Origin: Sesamum alatum
Lineage: Eukaryota; Streptophyta; Magnoliopsida; Lamiales; Pedaliaceae
Assembly: GCA_034509735.1 (NCBI GenBank)
Contig: JACGWO010000005.1
Coordinates: 38,284,479 to 38,348,478, forward strand
Length of the DNA: 64,000 nt
Direction: 5' to 3'
Of this stretch, positions 13,641-25,177 are shown piece after piece; the first letter of the stretch is position 1, and every line of letters starts with the position of its first letter. The translations under genes and the position numbers were made by a program. The notes beneath the pieces were generated by a model. It did not search any database, was not told the DNA's origin, and saw only the letters and a list, made by a program, of their open reading frames with translations.

Positions 13641-13844
13641 GAGCGATGTCGGCGGTGGAGCTTGAGGGTTTAGGGAGTAGCTGTTAGGGTTCTGGGGGAG
13701 GCCGGAATGCGCGGGTGCGACGCCGTTCTGAGTGCAGGCTCAGTGAGCAATAGCCAAACACCCTCTTAATTAAAATGTGAATTGGATCAAAATCACTTCT
13801 TATTTAAATTTGTTCGATTACATAATTTATTGGCTTATTTAATA

Positions 13845-14267
13845 GGGTTAATTACAGCTAATTCCGTAGAGGCCGGACATATTATAAATATTCCCTCATT
13901 ATTTAAAAAATTATAAATATTTTTTTAAAATTAAAAATAATTATGTAGTCTCTAAACAGAGAGGTAAAAAGTACTATTTTACTTTCTTGTTTTTATTTTT
14001 TTCAAAATAAAAAAAATATTAATAAATAATAAATAGAGAATATTAATTCATAAAAATATTTTTAAAAAAATTAAAAAATATATAAAATTATTACTTATAA
14101 TCCAAAAGAACATTTGGATAGTTTATTACAAAAATTGAATTGAAATCTAACGGAATTGATTCATTGTTAGGCGAATGTTAAATTCAGGGGTGTATTTACA
14201 ATTTTCCAACAACAAGAAGGTCTTTGTAATTATGTCAAATTTCAAAAAAAATTATTATAATTTACCC
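13845..14267. mobile_element. MULE-type MITE with perfect 9-bp target duplication
   Basis: The 423-bp element starts GGGTTAATTACA and ends with the reverse complement of GGGTAAATTATAAT. It is flanked on both sides by TATTTAATA (13836-13844 and 14268-14276). A 9-bp direct duplication and short GGG...CCC inverted termini are typical of non-autonomous Mutator-like elements. There is no coding capacity. It lies about 200 bases upstream of the uS15m start codon, so it could sit in that promoter. Confidence 0.75.
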
Positions 14268-16560
14268 TATTTAATAAAATAATATAAAATAAAAAAATAA
14301 TAAAAATAATATTAAATTAAAACTAACACTCCATAAAAAAAAAATTAAAAAAAAAAACAGAAATTGGACAAGTCGCCTCTCTGAGTGCGAGTTGTCCTAT
14401 AAGTGTTCTTAATTTTAATTTATTGTTATTTTTTTATATATTATTTTATTAAATAAGCATTATTTATCTTATAAGAAATGCAAATTATTTCATTTTAAGG
14501 TCCAAGATAAACTTATACTCACCTCAAATTTTTCATCGTGGAATTTCACCCTAATAACCTTGGGCTTGGTCTTGCTCTTGGTCTTGGTCTTGGGCTTGAC
14601 AATATGAACAGATTATTGTTGTATGCAAGCCCAGCCCACTTCACTCTTCGCCCTTTTATCTTTCTAGCTTTTATTATTACTATTATTATTATTATTTTTT
14701 TTATTTTTTTTTAAGCTCCTCTTGTAAGTTATATTTTTTCAGAAAGTTCTCTGATCGGAATTATACTTAGACTTGCCTGTAATTGTTGATCAATTTATTA
14801 TAGAGATAGAGTTTTATTTATTTACTGTTAATTTACGAAGTTTTACATTGGCTAAATACTTTTTTTTTCTAATTTTAATTTATTAGGATTCGTTCTTTGT
14901 AAGCTTATTGATGTTGTGAGATCTTGTTTCACTCTTTTTGATGAATCAATGTGTGAGAGAATGTCCCTCCATTGGCCATGGATGGGGTTTTTTATAGCCA
15001 AACTCGAAGAAGAGTTCGTACTCTTATCTGATTTTAATCTGACCTCGCACAATATCTCTTGCTTGATCCACCTCATGATTTTTTCGGGTTTTTAGGGATC
15101 TTGTAAGACTCTAGCACCCGAGCGTAACCAAGTTCCAGTCTTTTCTTTACGAGGCTGATCTCGTAGGGCCCCTCGTAGCCATCCCCTCGTTCACTCTTTC
15201 CTCCGTCCTGATCCTTAATTCGAAGAACGAGAATGCTTGGTCGCAGGGCCCCTCTTTCTCCCATCGTGGTTGTCCCCTCGTATCCTTTTTCTCGTATTTC
15301 TATCTTTTACCCGTATCACTTATAAATACATAGGTTAAACTTGTTATTTAATCATCTGAGCATTGCGTAAGATTCTCTCATCACCAATTCATAGTCTTTT
15401 ACATAAATAATGATTTTTAGAATAGTTTATTTGTTTTGTATATTACATGTGTAATATTATTATTTTTGTAATTTTACTTTTTGTGATTTAACAAAGTATT
15501 TTAAATTTAATATCAATTACAGAATTACCATAACAAACATTTTATAAACTTTGTAATATTATTTGATTTAAGCACTTAAAAAATAAGATCTGATTTTTAT
15601 AGTCCCTAAAAACAATTTATAAACTATATGAATTAAAAAAATCAAATAATTTTTTTAATTAAATATAGTCTCTTTTAGTTGTACTTATTTATTTACCTTG
15701 GGAAATACATCTAAACTAAAAGCCCAATGAGCTTAGGGTAGGTTAGTAGTTCAAGAAGAAGAGAAAATGCTTCAGCCCACGAGGGAAATTCTAATTTAGA
15801 TTGAGTTTTGTCGGATCTGAATTAATTAATACGTGTAATATATTTGCTATGTAATTAATGTATAATTAAAAAAATAATCAATCATATAATAATTATATTA
15901 TAATTATTTTATAATTTAATTTGATTCGATCAAATTTAATTTGAGTAAGAATTTTATCAGTCGGCCATAACTATTCCAACTTCTCCTTGTTTAAAAACAA
16001 AAACATCCTGCGGACTTATATACACGACAAGAAAGAACAAGAAAAGAGAATATGGTTTGACAATGGAATGCAAAGTCAAACTCACTTGAATTTAAATGTA
16101 TTAAATTGAAAAATAAAATAAAATAAATATATAACAAGGTTTAGGTTTGTGCTTGCCATAGCTTAGGCATGCAAAGACCAAGCATCATGGTACATTTGAA
16201 TTATGCTACATTCGACCCATCGAACTTTATACTGGAAAACTTTTATTCAGATTAAATTTGATTGAATCGAATGAATTACATAGTAAATGAACTACATTTA
16301 TATATTATGTAATTTTTTTTAACTATTCATCAATCACATGACATATATAATACATTTATTATCTGATTAGTTCACATTTGGTAGAATTTGATCCGGGATT
16401 TCTTGTCAATACTATATGTTGGTTGATCTTCAATTATACTTATCATGTGATTGATCGTTCTTTTTCAACCGTACGCCAATCATTTATCATGTAAATAGTT
16501 TAGATTTTTTTGTCAAATTTGTTATGGCCTATTGATAGTATATGTTGGCCGGTATGTTTT

Positions 16561-16797
16561 CTTTTGGGAAAAAATGCAAGCAACCTCCTATGATATTGAA
16601 AATGAGCAGTTACCCCCATATAAAAAAAAAAGTAATTTATCCTTTTGTGTTTTTTTTAAAATGAAGCAATTTATCTCTCTGTTTAAGGAGATAACTGCTT
16701 CATTTTAAAAAATACAGGGATGTAAATTGCTATTTATTTTTCATATGTGGATAATTTGCTCATTTCATATCATAGGGGGGTAAATTGCATTAAACCC
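16561..16797. mobile_element. Fold-back MITE-like repeat, no clear target duplication
   Basis: The stretch is nearly palindromic over its full length. The left end (GGGAAAAAATGCAAGCAACC, then TCCTATGATATTG) is mirrored by the right end (CATATCATAGGGGGGTAAAT, then TGCATTAAACCC). Such sequence could fold as a long hairpin. It resembles the GGGTAAATT-ended family, but flanks do not give a convincing duplication. Confidence 0.5.
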
Positions 16798-18973
16798 TCT
16801 TTCGTCGAACCTTGGATATAAAAGAAGAAAACGATAGATAGACAAAAGACGTTTTGTCATTGATCGGTATTTATTTGTATTTGTATTTGTTGTCACTCGA
16901 GTGATAATTTCACCTTTAGGAGTAGGGGTAGTGGTGAACTGCTAGTAAAAGTTTATGGCTTATTACATTTACACTCTCTTATCTACAGTCTATTTATATA
17001 AACCACTCGTATTTTATGCATAATTGCATAAACCACCTCTGATAGTAAAAAAATATGGGTAGATTGTGTAATGATGTTGACCTTTTTCTATGGGTTGTAT
17101 GTGTAATTTTCTAAACAGTAGGTGGAGTTTGTATAAATTAGGTTGACGTCTCAGTGGTGTATGTGTAATTTTTCAAAAAATATTGGTAATTTTTGCAAAT
17201 AGATTATAGATTAGGGGTATAGATGTAATTAACCCAACAAATTATGAGGCTAAGGAGAAAAAAAAAACAAAAAAGTTTAAACGGGCACAATAGAGGTAAA
17301 GGTGAAACATAAAATTAAAATTTGATCCCTATAAATAGTGAAAATTACATCTTAATATATAAAAACTTGTATTTCAATGGGGTTGAGGCCACTTAAATAA
17401 GATGGTGATGGGTGATAAAAATGTCTCAATGCTATGGAAAGTAGCTCACAAAAGCATGCTTGAATGCTGAACTTCAATTAAATACAGGTATTTAATGTCC
17501 AAAAAAATATATTAAATACAGGTACTTAATAATGCATATACTTATTTTTTTAAAAGAAAATTAGGTAAGAGGGATCTACTCATATAGTTAAAATCCTATT
17601 CGCTTTTCGCATAAATTTTCAAGGGGTGTTTGCAATAACTTATGTTTTTAAGTTGTAAAAAAAATTATAAATTAAGAAATAGTAAAAGTTGAAAGTGCTT
17701 GAAAATAAAAGTTAAAAAGTGGAAAAATTTGAAATTTGAGAATGTATGAAAAAACGACTTAATACTTACAGTTTTACTTATAAACCGTAGAAGTTGGTTG
17801 GAAGATGCTTATAGTTTTTGACTTCAAATAACTTAATTTAAGCGGTTCATATGTATAAGCTGTAAAACAAAAACACAAATTTTTATCTTATTTCCATAAA
17901 TAAATTGATAAACACTTAACATAAACGTTTGCAAACACCCCCTTATTATTTTTTCAAAGAAATTTATAAATTATCAACGTTATATATATATATTTATTTA
18001 TTTATTTAATAAAGTTCAACTTTAGTTTCTTGTTTGAGGAAGTAGCAGACATTCCAATTCAAAATCAATCACGAGTTTTCTAGAGGCGACGGTGTGATGT
18101 GAATGCTGTACCGTCTCTATGGCTCCTTCTCGTGGGGACGCGCCCACACAATATAAATGTTTTTTCTTTTTTTCTTTTTGTGGATATATCAAAAGAACTC
18201 TACGCCTGAGGCCTCACGATAAAAAAAATATTATGGGTATGAGTCCCATGAGTAGGTATAAATCCTTTTATAGTATTTTCTTATTTTTTTTTAAATTAGA
18301 AAAATTATGAATTTAAATTATTAATGTATTGAATTAAATTTTTTGTAAAAACGACTATTTTATTGAAATTGTTTTGTTCCAATTGTAGTAGATATGTATT
18401 AAATTTCTGATCAATTTAAAAAAATATGGACAATTCTCGCGTTGCATTCAATAAAATTATGTGTGCGAAAACCGCGTGCCATCATTGCTAGTATCATAAA
18501 AAAGGAATAGAACACATTTGAAATAGAAATGCATTTGAAAAATGTATTTTTTTAATAAATATTTATGTGTAAAGATATTAAAACATATTTACAAGAAAAT
18601 ATTAATTTTTATTTGAGGTGTTAAGAAAAAAAATGGTTATTGCATCTATTATTTTATTTTATATTTCTCCTATAATAGTAGTTCCTATATTCTTAGTGCA
18701 ATATTAGAAAAAAAAATTAACACTGAATTAAAGTTATTTATGATTTCCCAGAATTTTCAAGAATCTACCCAAAAATTTAAAAGTTACTCAAATCTCATAA
18801 GGGGTTTATTTTTATTTCTCCAAATGGCACGTAAATAGCAGTAAGAGGGTGTCCTGTTGAATTTATTTAAAAAAAAAATTATAGACTCATACATTTAATT
18901 ATAAGATACTTTTAAAATTTATAATAATGTTATATACACCCTCCAAATTTATAAATTTTGATGATATTTTTTT

Positions 18974-19250
18974 GAAAGTGAAAGCGATGAATGTTATTAA
19001 TTGAACTAAATCGGTTACAGTGAGTCATGGCGCCTATTAATCTCTAGTAGAGATAATTACAATAATTATACATTAATTAACAATATTACATAAATGAAAT
19101 ATAAACAAGCTCTTACTATAACGGTATATAAATAATCATACTATACAGTAAACTATCATCCCACGTATTCATGGAAATTTGAATCCATAACCTCTAGGGT
19201 CATGGGACCTCAACCTTAACCACTGAGACAATAGATCATTGATAAATGTT
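18974..19250 (-). mobile_element. SINE-like copy, reverse orientation
   Basis: Read on the reverse strand, a tRNA-like head (CTCAGTGGTTAAGGTTGAGG, then GGATTCAAATTTCCATG as a weakened B box) precedes a body that ends in an AT-rich tail. The body is closely similar, base by base, to the copy at 63721-63961 and shares long stretches with the one at 31045-31245 (for example the 'taattacaa' and 'aacaatattacataaat' blocks). It has no coding capacity. Confidence 0.65.
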
Positions 19251-22211
19251 GATGATATTAATAATATAAAATTTTATTATATAAGATTATTGAGAAATGC
19301 ATACAAGTAAGTGTAAGTACAGTTTGATGGGGCAGTTTAGGACAGCAACTTGAAGTTGAATAGTGTCACATGCTGCATTAATGTATGCATACAACCTGCG
19401 GCCTCCTAAGGTCCCCACTTTCACTCCCCCAACTGATTGAAACAGATAACGAGATTTTTTTAATTAGTTGACGCGGCACGTTATTTTTACGGACATAAAA
19501 TAAATAATTTTTTATATTTAACATATATTATAAATAAAAATTAAGTATAAAAATCAACAAAACGTTTCGAAAGAAAAATAAAGAAATAAAGAAATAAAAG
19601 AAAACCAACTTAAGGTTTTATAGATACAACAAAAGAATTGATGTAGTAGTGTTAAAATAATGTGGAATTACTTTTATAAAAACAAAGTAATTACAATTAA
19701 TTTTTTAAAATGATCTAATTAGGGTAGAATCGTCATATTTCAAATTTTTTGTGATGGTGTCACTAACTGATTTGTGAGTGTGGAGGTTTTTTTTTTTTTT
19801 TTTTTGGTATTACTATAGATTATAGACATAACAAAAGAATTAGTGCAGTGGTTTTAAAATAACGTGGAATTATTTTTATACAAAAAAAGAGTAATTACAG
19901 TTAATTTTTTAAAATGATCTAATTAGAGTATAATTGTTATATTTTAAAATTAATGTGACGGTGTCACTAATCGTTATTTATAAGTGTGGAGGGTCCTTGT
20001 TTTATATTAGTATAGATTTTTATATTAGTCTAGATAAATAGAGGAAAGAAAAAGAAAGACAAAGAGATAGTTGTTGGCTATATGTATGTTTTGAAGGGTA
20101 TTCTTGTGAAACACATGTTAATCCAATTTTTCCTTATTTGAATGATAAATTCACCATTCTCTTTGGAAGTAATCCATTTTAACCGTCAATCCCTTTAAAT
20201 TTGACATAATTATAAATATTTTACTATGCGTCTAAAAACGAGCTCATTTTTTAGCATTTATTATGTTTCCATTCAATTATAAATTAGTCAAAATTTCATT
20301 TTGAATTACAAATTATAATTTCATTTATCCTTAAGAACTCTCTAAAGTATTTTTAGGGACTAATATGTCTATGGAATATTTATTTTGCCCACCCTAATCT
20401 TTTTTTTTTTTACATTTTCTCAAATACTTTTATTTTTGTTTCTGAAAAAAACCAACAAGGATAAAGTAGTAGTGCCCACCTCACCATATAAGGGATCGGA
20501 CAATTATTTTCCATTTGAAGAGAGTATTTGTAATTTTCTCTAACAACGACAAGATATTCATAATTATACCAAATCTCAAGGAAAAAAACTGTAATTAGCT
20601 TAGTTTTTCAACTTTTTATCAGTAAAAGACTGAAGATGAGCGACCAACGTAGCAAATTTTCTTGAACGTAGCACTAGAATCCCTCCATTATTATGAACTG
20701 TTTGGTTTGAATCATAACTACTATAAAAACTATGAGTCCATCAGCACAACGACTCTGTCAAGATTCAAAAATTACTTCTTATAATCAAGTCATGAATGTA
20801 TTACTGCAGATTGATTGATGTTTAAATCGATTCGATTCCATAACCTACTCCATGAAAAAAAAGATACAACCCGTTTTACTCAAAAATGGTCAATCCATAT
20901 GGGTAAATCGATTTTACCTCATAATTTATTTGAACTTTAATAAGAAAAAAGTCTTAAAAAAATATGTTCTTATTTTAAATAATAATAATGTTTGGTGTTC
21001 TTTGTTCGCCATCAAAGTTCAAGTATGAAAGATTGCATAAAGGCCCCTAATCAGTGAAAGCAAGCACTCCACTGGCTAAGTGTAAAAGTAGTGTGCCATA
21101 CAGATTTTTGAAGCGCAAGTGCGGAAAAGAAACATATGGAATGGGCTTTTTATTAGATTCCCCATCTTATACTATCTTTTATTATTAAAAGACAAAATAC
21201 ATTTTATAATAATTCTTTTCAACCATTAGTTTTATACGTATATTTATATACCATAAATTTGGAAATTATAACTCAAGTCGGTCCGACTAGATTTGGATCA
21301 GCCATATACTGTATAATTTAAAGAGAGTGATTAATCACACGACAAGTATAAATTTCTTGGCTAAAACTTGATTTTGATAAGAAATCGAGTTTAGTCGAAA
21401 GACAGAACATAGTCTATAAAACTTAGTTTTACATTTGTTTAGATTATAAAAAGACAATTTTTTTTTTCACATAAAAATCCAATCACTCGATTATTATAGT
21501 TGTCCATATATACTTCAACATAAATGGCATTTTTTGTCCATAAATTTGAGTTTGTGCTGCTTTTTAAAATATTCTATACTTTAGAGGTGTAAAATGTAAC
21601 CAACCTGCAAGTCTTGGATCCCAACATCAACTGTATATTAACGGAAATCGTTTCTTATCAGATCACAAATGCGTGCAAAAAATACGAACATAATATAATT
21701 GCAAGGACACAAATATATCCATAATTATTCAAGATTGATTTCTACTTAAACAGTTTCCGTATATATTATAATAAAAAGGGTCACACATCAACCCTGTCAA
21801 AAGTTCGTTTCTAAACTCCGATATTCAATTGAATCCAATGTTATCAAATAAAAATGTAATGTTGGGACAAACTTCAGACAATCGAATTTGTGAAATGAAA
21901 TGTGAGGAGTGGAGGAGGCATCAGTATCACACATCTTTTACAAATTTTACTTTAAGAAGGGACAGTGGTAAGGAATCTTCATCATCAATCACATGCCACT
22001 TTCAAATGTAAAAACAATGTTTCTTGAAAAATGGACATTAACTGTAATCATGCCATTGTTTAAACATAGCAGCATTCAAATAGGATGAGAGGGTTTACAT
22101 CTTTTTTACTGCTCACAATAAGAAAACAATATTTTAAAATAATTTATGTACCTTTTTTTAAAAAAAAAGAATAATGAAATTGTAATATCACGCATCACAT
22201 GTTAAATAAAA

Positions 22212-22611
22212 GGGTAAATTACAACTACCTTCCTTGAGGTTTGATATAATTATAAATACCCTTTTGAGGTTTGTAATTTTTAACCAAATGCTTAAAATTG
22301 ACCATTTTGCCCTTGAATTTTTAGTTAGAGTTGTAAAAAAATCAAGCGAGGTAAATTGCATTATTGCTCCACTGTGTAAAAAACTTAAGAAACCTCTCCC
22401 TGTGAATTGTAGTCCAAAAAAATTCAAAATTTTTTAAGAATAATTCAATTTGCATAAGGGCATTTTGGTCAGTTCACCCATAAAATTTGATGGAAATGGA
22501 TTATTTGTTAGATGGTTACAAACCTTTGGGGGGTATTCGTAATTTTTCAAATAATAAGGGGAGTGTTTGTAATTATGTCAAATCTTATAGGAGGTAAATT
22601 GTAATTTACCC
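22212..22611. mobile_element. MULE-type MITE with perfect 9-bp target duplication
   Basis: The 400-bp element begins GGGTAAATTACAACTACC and ends GGTAAATTGTAATTTACCC, so the ends are inverted repeats. Both flanks carry TAAATAAAA (22203-22211 and 22612-22620). A homologous copy lies at 37892-38298, sharing the interior 'attattgctcc...tgtgtaaaaa' block. There is no coding capacity. Confidence 0.8.
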
Positions 22612-23127
22612 TAAATAAAAAGAGAAACTACTTAAGCAAAACATATAAACCAAAAATCCCCTCTATACAACTGGGCGTCTTTTTAATGGTAAATTCATAA
22701 GACTGTATTTTGATGAAATGATGTAAAAAATGATTTTAATCAAAAGAATATAAAATTTTATAAATATTTCACAAAACATATTTCAAAATGAGAGTTGAAG
22801 AATTGGCCTGTTTGTTTGTGTTTTCATTTCTAATTTTTAATTTTTGAAACAGTAATTAAAGTAAAAATATATTTATTTATATGTATTCTCGTTGAAAATA
22901 TACTGATTTGAGACCATAATTTTATATAAAGTAAAATCTCATTAACTAATCCAAACACATTCTTATTTCAAACGAAAATCTATATAAAATTAAAATAAAT
23001 ATTTTATGTTGAAAATGAAACCACAAACATACAGATGTCACAATATCTCATACAAGAGCATGTTATCATAATAGCGCATCAATTTACTTAATAATATGTA
23101 ATTACAGTTATGCATCTTTCGACTCGA

Positions 23128-23325
23128 TCAGTTGTAAGCTGTGTTCGGGGGGAGTTATTGTCTATCGTTGGCCTCTATGGTAGAATCAGTCGGGGGCATG
23201 AGAGGCGGTGGTTTACCCTGCGGCGGATGTCAGCGGTTCGAGTCCGCTTATCTCCAACTCATGAACTTAGCCGATAGAAAGTTATATGATAGCACCCAAT
23301 TTTTTCCGATTCGGCGGGCTATCCC
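23128..23325 (+). pseudogene. Plastid DNA insert: trnA-UGC intron end, 3' exon and trnA-rrn23 spacer
   Basis: The sequence matches, from memory, the plastid inverted-repeat region: the 3' end of the trnA-UGC group II intron ('gttgtaagctgtgttcgggg', then 'gagaggcggtggtttaccctg'), followed directly by the tRNA-Ala 3' exon (23222-23256) and the start of the spacer leading to 23S rRNA ('tgatagcacccaattttttc', then 'cgattcggcgg'). It is interrupted after about 23325 by unrelated sequence. Small differences from the expected plastid sequence (for example 'actcatgaac') suggest a nuclear copy that has drifted, although an assembly chimera beside the gap is also possible. Confidence 0.8.
23222..23256 (+). 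pseudogene. 3' half of plastid-type tRNA-Ala (UGC), non-functional
   Basis: The 35 bases form the 3' exon of a plastid tRNA-Ala: the anticodon-stem 3' side, variable loop, T arm with the GGTTCGAGTCC core, and acceptor end TATCTCCA. The 5' exon carrying the D arm and anticodon is not present in the window, so no complete tRNA can be formed. Confidence 0.8.
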
Positions 23326-23517
23326 ACCACTAATGGAATTAAGACTAGAGAAATAGAGGTAAGTGGGGAAAGCGCCAGGGCTAGTATTCTTTTCCATCGA
23401 AGAACACATAGATTTTTTATGGATTCATTTGGTTCTTTTGAGTCTTGCTCGAGCCGGATTTGAAATCCCACTATAGTAATGCCAATAAAAAGAGAAAATG
23501 AGAGACCCAAGGTAATG

Positions 23518-24017
23518 NNNNNNNNNNNNNNNNNNNNNNNNNNNNNNNNNNNNNNNNNNNNNNNNNNNNNNNNNNNNNNNNNNNNNNNNNNNNNNNNNNN
23601 NNNNNNNNNNNNNNNNNNNNNNNNNNNNNNNNNNNNNNNNNNNNNNNNNNNNNNNNNNNNNNNNNNNNNNNNNNNNNNNNNNNNNNNNNNNNNNNNNNNN
23701 NNNNNNNNNNNNNNNNNNNNNNNNNNNNNNNNNNNNNNNNNNNNNNNNNNNNNNNNNNNNNNNNNNNNNNNNNNNNNNNNNNNNNNNNNNNNNNNNNNNN
23801 NNNNNNNNNNNNNNNNNNNNNNNNNNNNNNNNNNNNNNNNNNNNNNNNNNNNNNNNNNNNNNNNNNNNNNNNNNNNNNNNNNNNNNNNNNNNNNNNNNNN
23901 NNNNNNNNNNNNNNNNNNNNNNNNNNNNNNNNNNNNNNNNNNNNNNNNNNNNNNNNNNNNNNNNNNNNNNNNNNNNNNNNNNNNNNNNNNNNNNNNNNNN
24001 NNNNNNNNNNNNNNNNN
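23518..24017. other. Assembly gap, exactly 500 N
   Basis: The run of N is precisely 500 long, which usually marks a scaffold join of unknown true size. Plastid-like sequence lies on both sides, so a longer organellar insert, or a scaffolding error at organellar sequence, may be hidden here. Any open frame that spans the gap is meaningless. Confidence 0.98.
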
Positions 24018-24047
24018 GTTGGATCTACATTGGATCTCACCCGAAGC
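24018..24047 (-). pseudogene. Short plastid trnI-GAU intron fragment, reverse orientation
   Basis: On the reverse strand these bases read 'ttcgggtgagatccaatgta' followed by 'gatccaac', which matches from memory the 5' part of the plastid trnI-GAU group II intron. In the plastid, trnI lies just upstream of trnA in the same direction. Here the two fragments are in opposite orientation on the two sides of the gap. Confidence 0.6.
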
Positions 24048-25038
24048 AGTGCTCTGTTGTATAACCTATTATTTATCCTACTTAATTTTGTATAAGTTTT
24101 ACGAATTTATCCTAAATCGCATTTTGTTAGGAAGATGATAACTTTAAACTTTTTAAAATTTTCGTCTGCAATTGATATTTAACTTACATTTAGACAAACT
24201 CGATCCGAATTAAATTTTTTTTGGAATAAACTTAGACTTAAAACAAGCACTTTGATGGAATGTAGAAAGAGGAACAAGTGTTATAGTTTGAGTAGCAGCG
24301 TAGTAATAAAAAAGGGCAGATCATGCGACATCTTTTATATGGGCCCCATCCCCTCCCCAAAGTTACAAAACAATGACTCCCAACAAATAAAAAATTAATT
24401 GCAGTTATTCCTTTTAAAATTTAATATAATTATGAATATTTCTCTCAAATAAAAAATAATTATATAATTTTTTAAGAGTAAAAAAATAATATAATTTACC
24501 CTTACTAATCATTTTGAAAAAATAAAATATTTAAAAATATCTAAAAATAATATAAGGATGGGTAAAATAAATAATTCATTTGAAATATTATATCATAAAA
24601 ATATTTTATAAAATTCAATAAAATACATAAAATTATATTTTATAATTAAAAATGACATTTTCTATAATTCGCCACAATAATTAAATGAAAACAAATTATC
24701 GGAATGAACTCTTCATTAGATGAATGTTAAATTAAAAGAATTTTATAATTAAAAAAAAATATTTATTATTATATCAAATCTCAATCAGTTCGACGCCAGT
24801 ATAATTTATCCAAAATTAAATTAAAAAGAAAAAAGAAAAATAATGAGCCCATCCTCCCATTTACAACACCACCACAAAAACACACACACAGAGCACAAGG
24901 AGTTGTTGTCAATAAGCATCTTCATTCTTCACCCACACACACAAGGACGCATACATATATATATATATACATATGTATGTGTATCTATGTATATATACAC
25001 GCGACATGTCATACCCCTCTTGTATTTATTATTCTTAC

Positions 25039-25045
25039 TATAAAT
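25039..25045 (+). promoter_or_regulatory. Probable TATA box and pyrimidine-rich leader of the DLN-motif gene
   Basis: TATAAAT lies about 139 bases upstream of the ATG at 25178. Between them is a strongly CT-rich leader with a (TC)n microsatellite at about 25113-25129, a common feature of plant 5'UTRs. Confidence 0.45.
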
Positions 25046-25177
25046 AATTCATAACTCATAACTCTCCCTCAAAGTTTTCTTTGCCACCACCATTCCATTT
25101 TTCCTTTTCTTCTCTCTCTCTCTCTCTCCACCAAAACCCTTCTTTCTTTCTCCCTCTCTCTACAAGTGGAGACAGCC

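Larger units (their letters stand above)
13641..25030. other. Long intergenic region rich in small transposons
   Basis: No complete gene is visible. It holds a MULE-type MITE with a perfect 9-bp duplication (13845-14267), a SINE-like copy (18974-19250), another MITE (22212-22611), plastid-derived fragments and the assembly gap (23128-24047), plus degenerate inverted-repeat remnants near 16561-16797, 16957-17235, 20195-20610 and 24384-24800. A more GC-rich patch at about 15060-15290 has a 60-codon reverse open frame of unknown origin. Poly-A/T runs are frequent. Confidence 0.65.

Noticed and set aside
15060..15290. GC-richer island with a 63-codon reverse frame
   Set aside because: No domain, no splice context and no family resemblance. 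It could be a retrotransposon fragment, but nothing in the sequence decides it.
22234..22437. 67-codon frame and its reverse partner of 79 codons
   Set aside because: Both lie inside the MITE at 22212-22611, whose related copy at 37892 carries a similar frame. They are by-products of the element's sequence.
23471..24138. Open frames of about 190 and 219 codons over the assembly gap
   Set aside because: Almost all of their length is N, so they carry no information.
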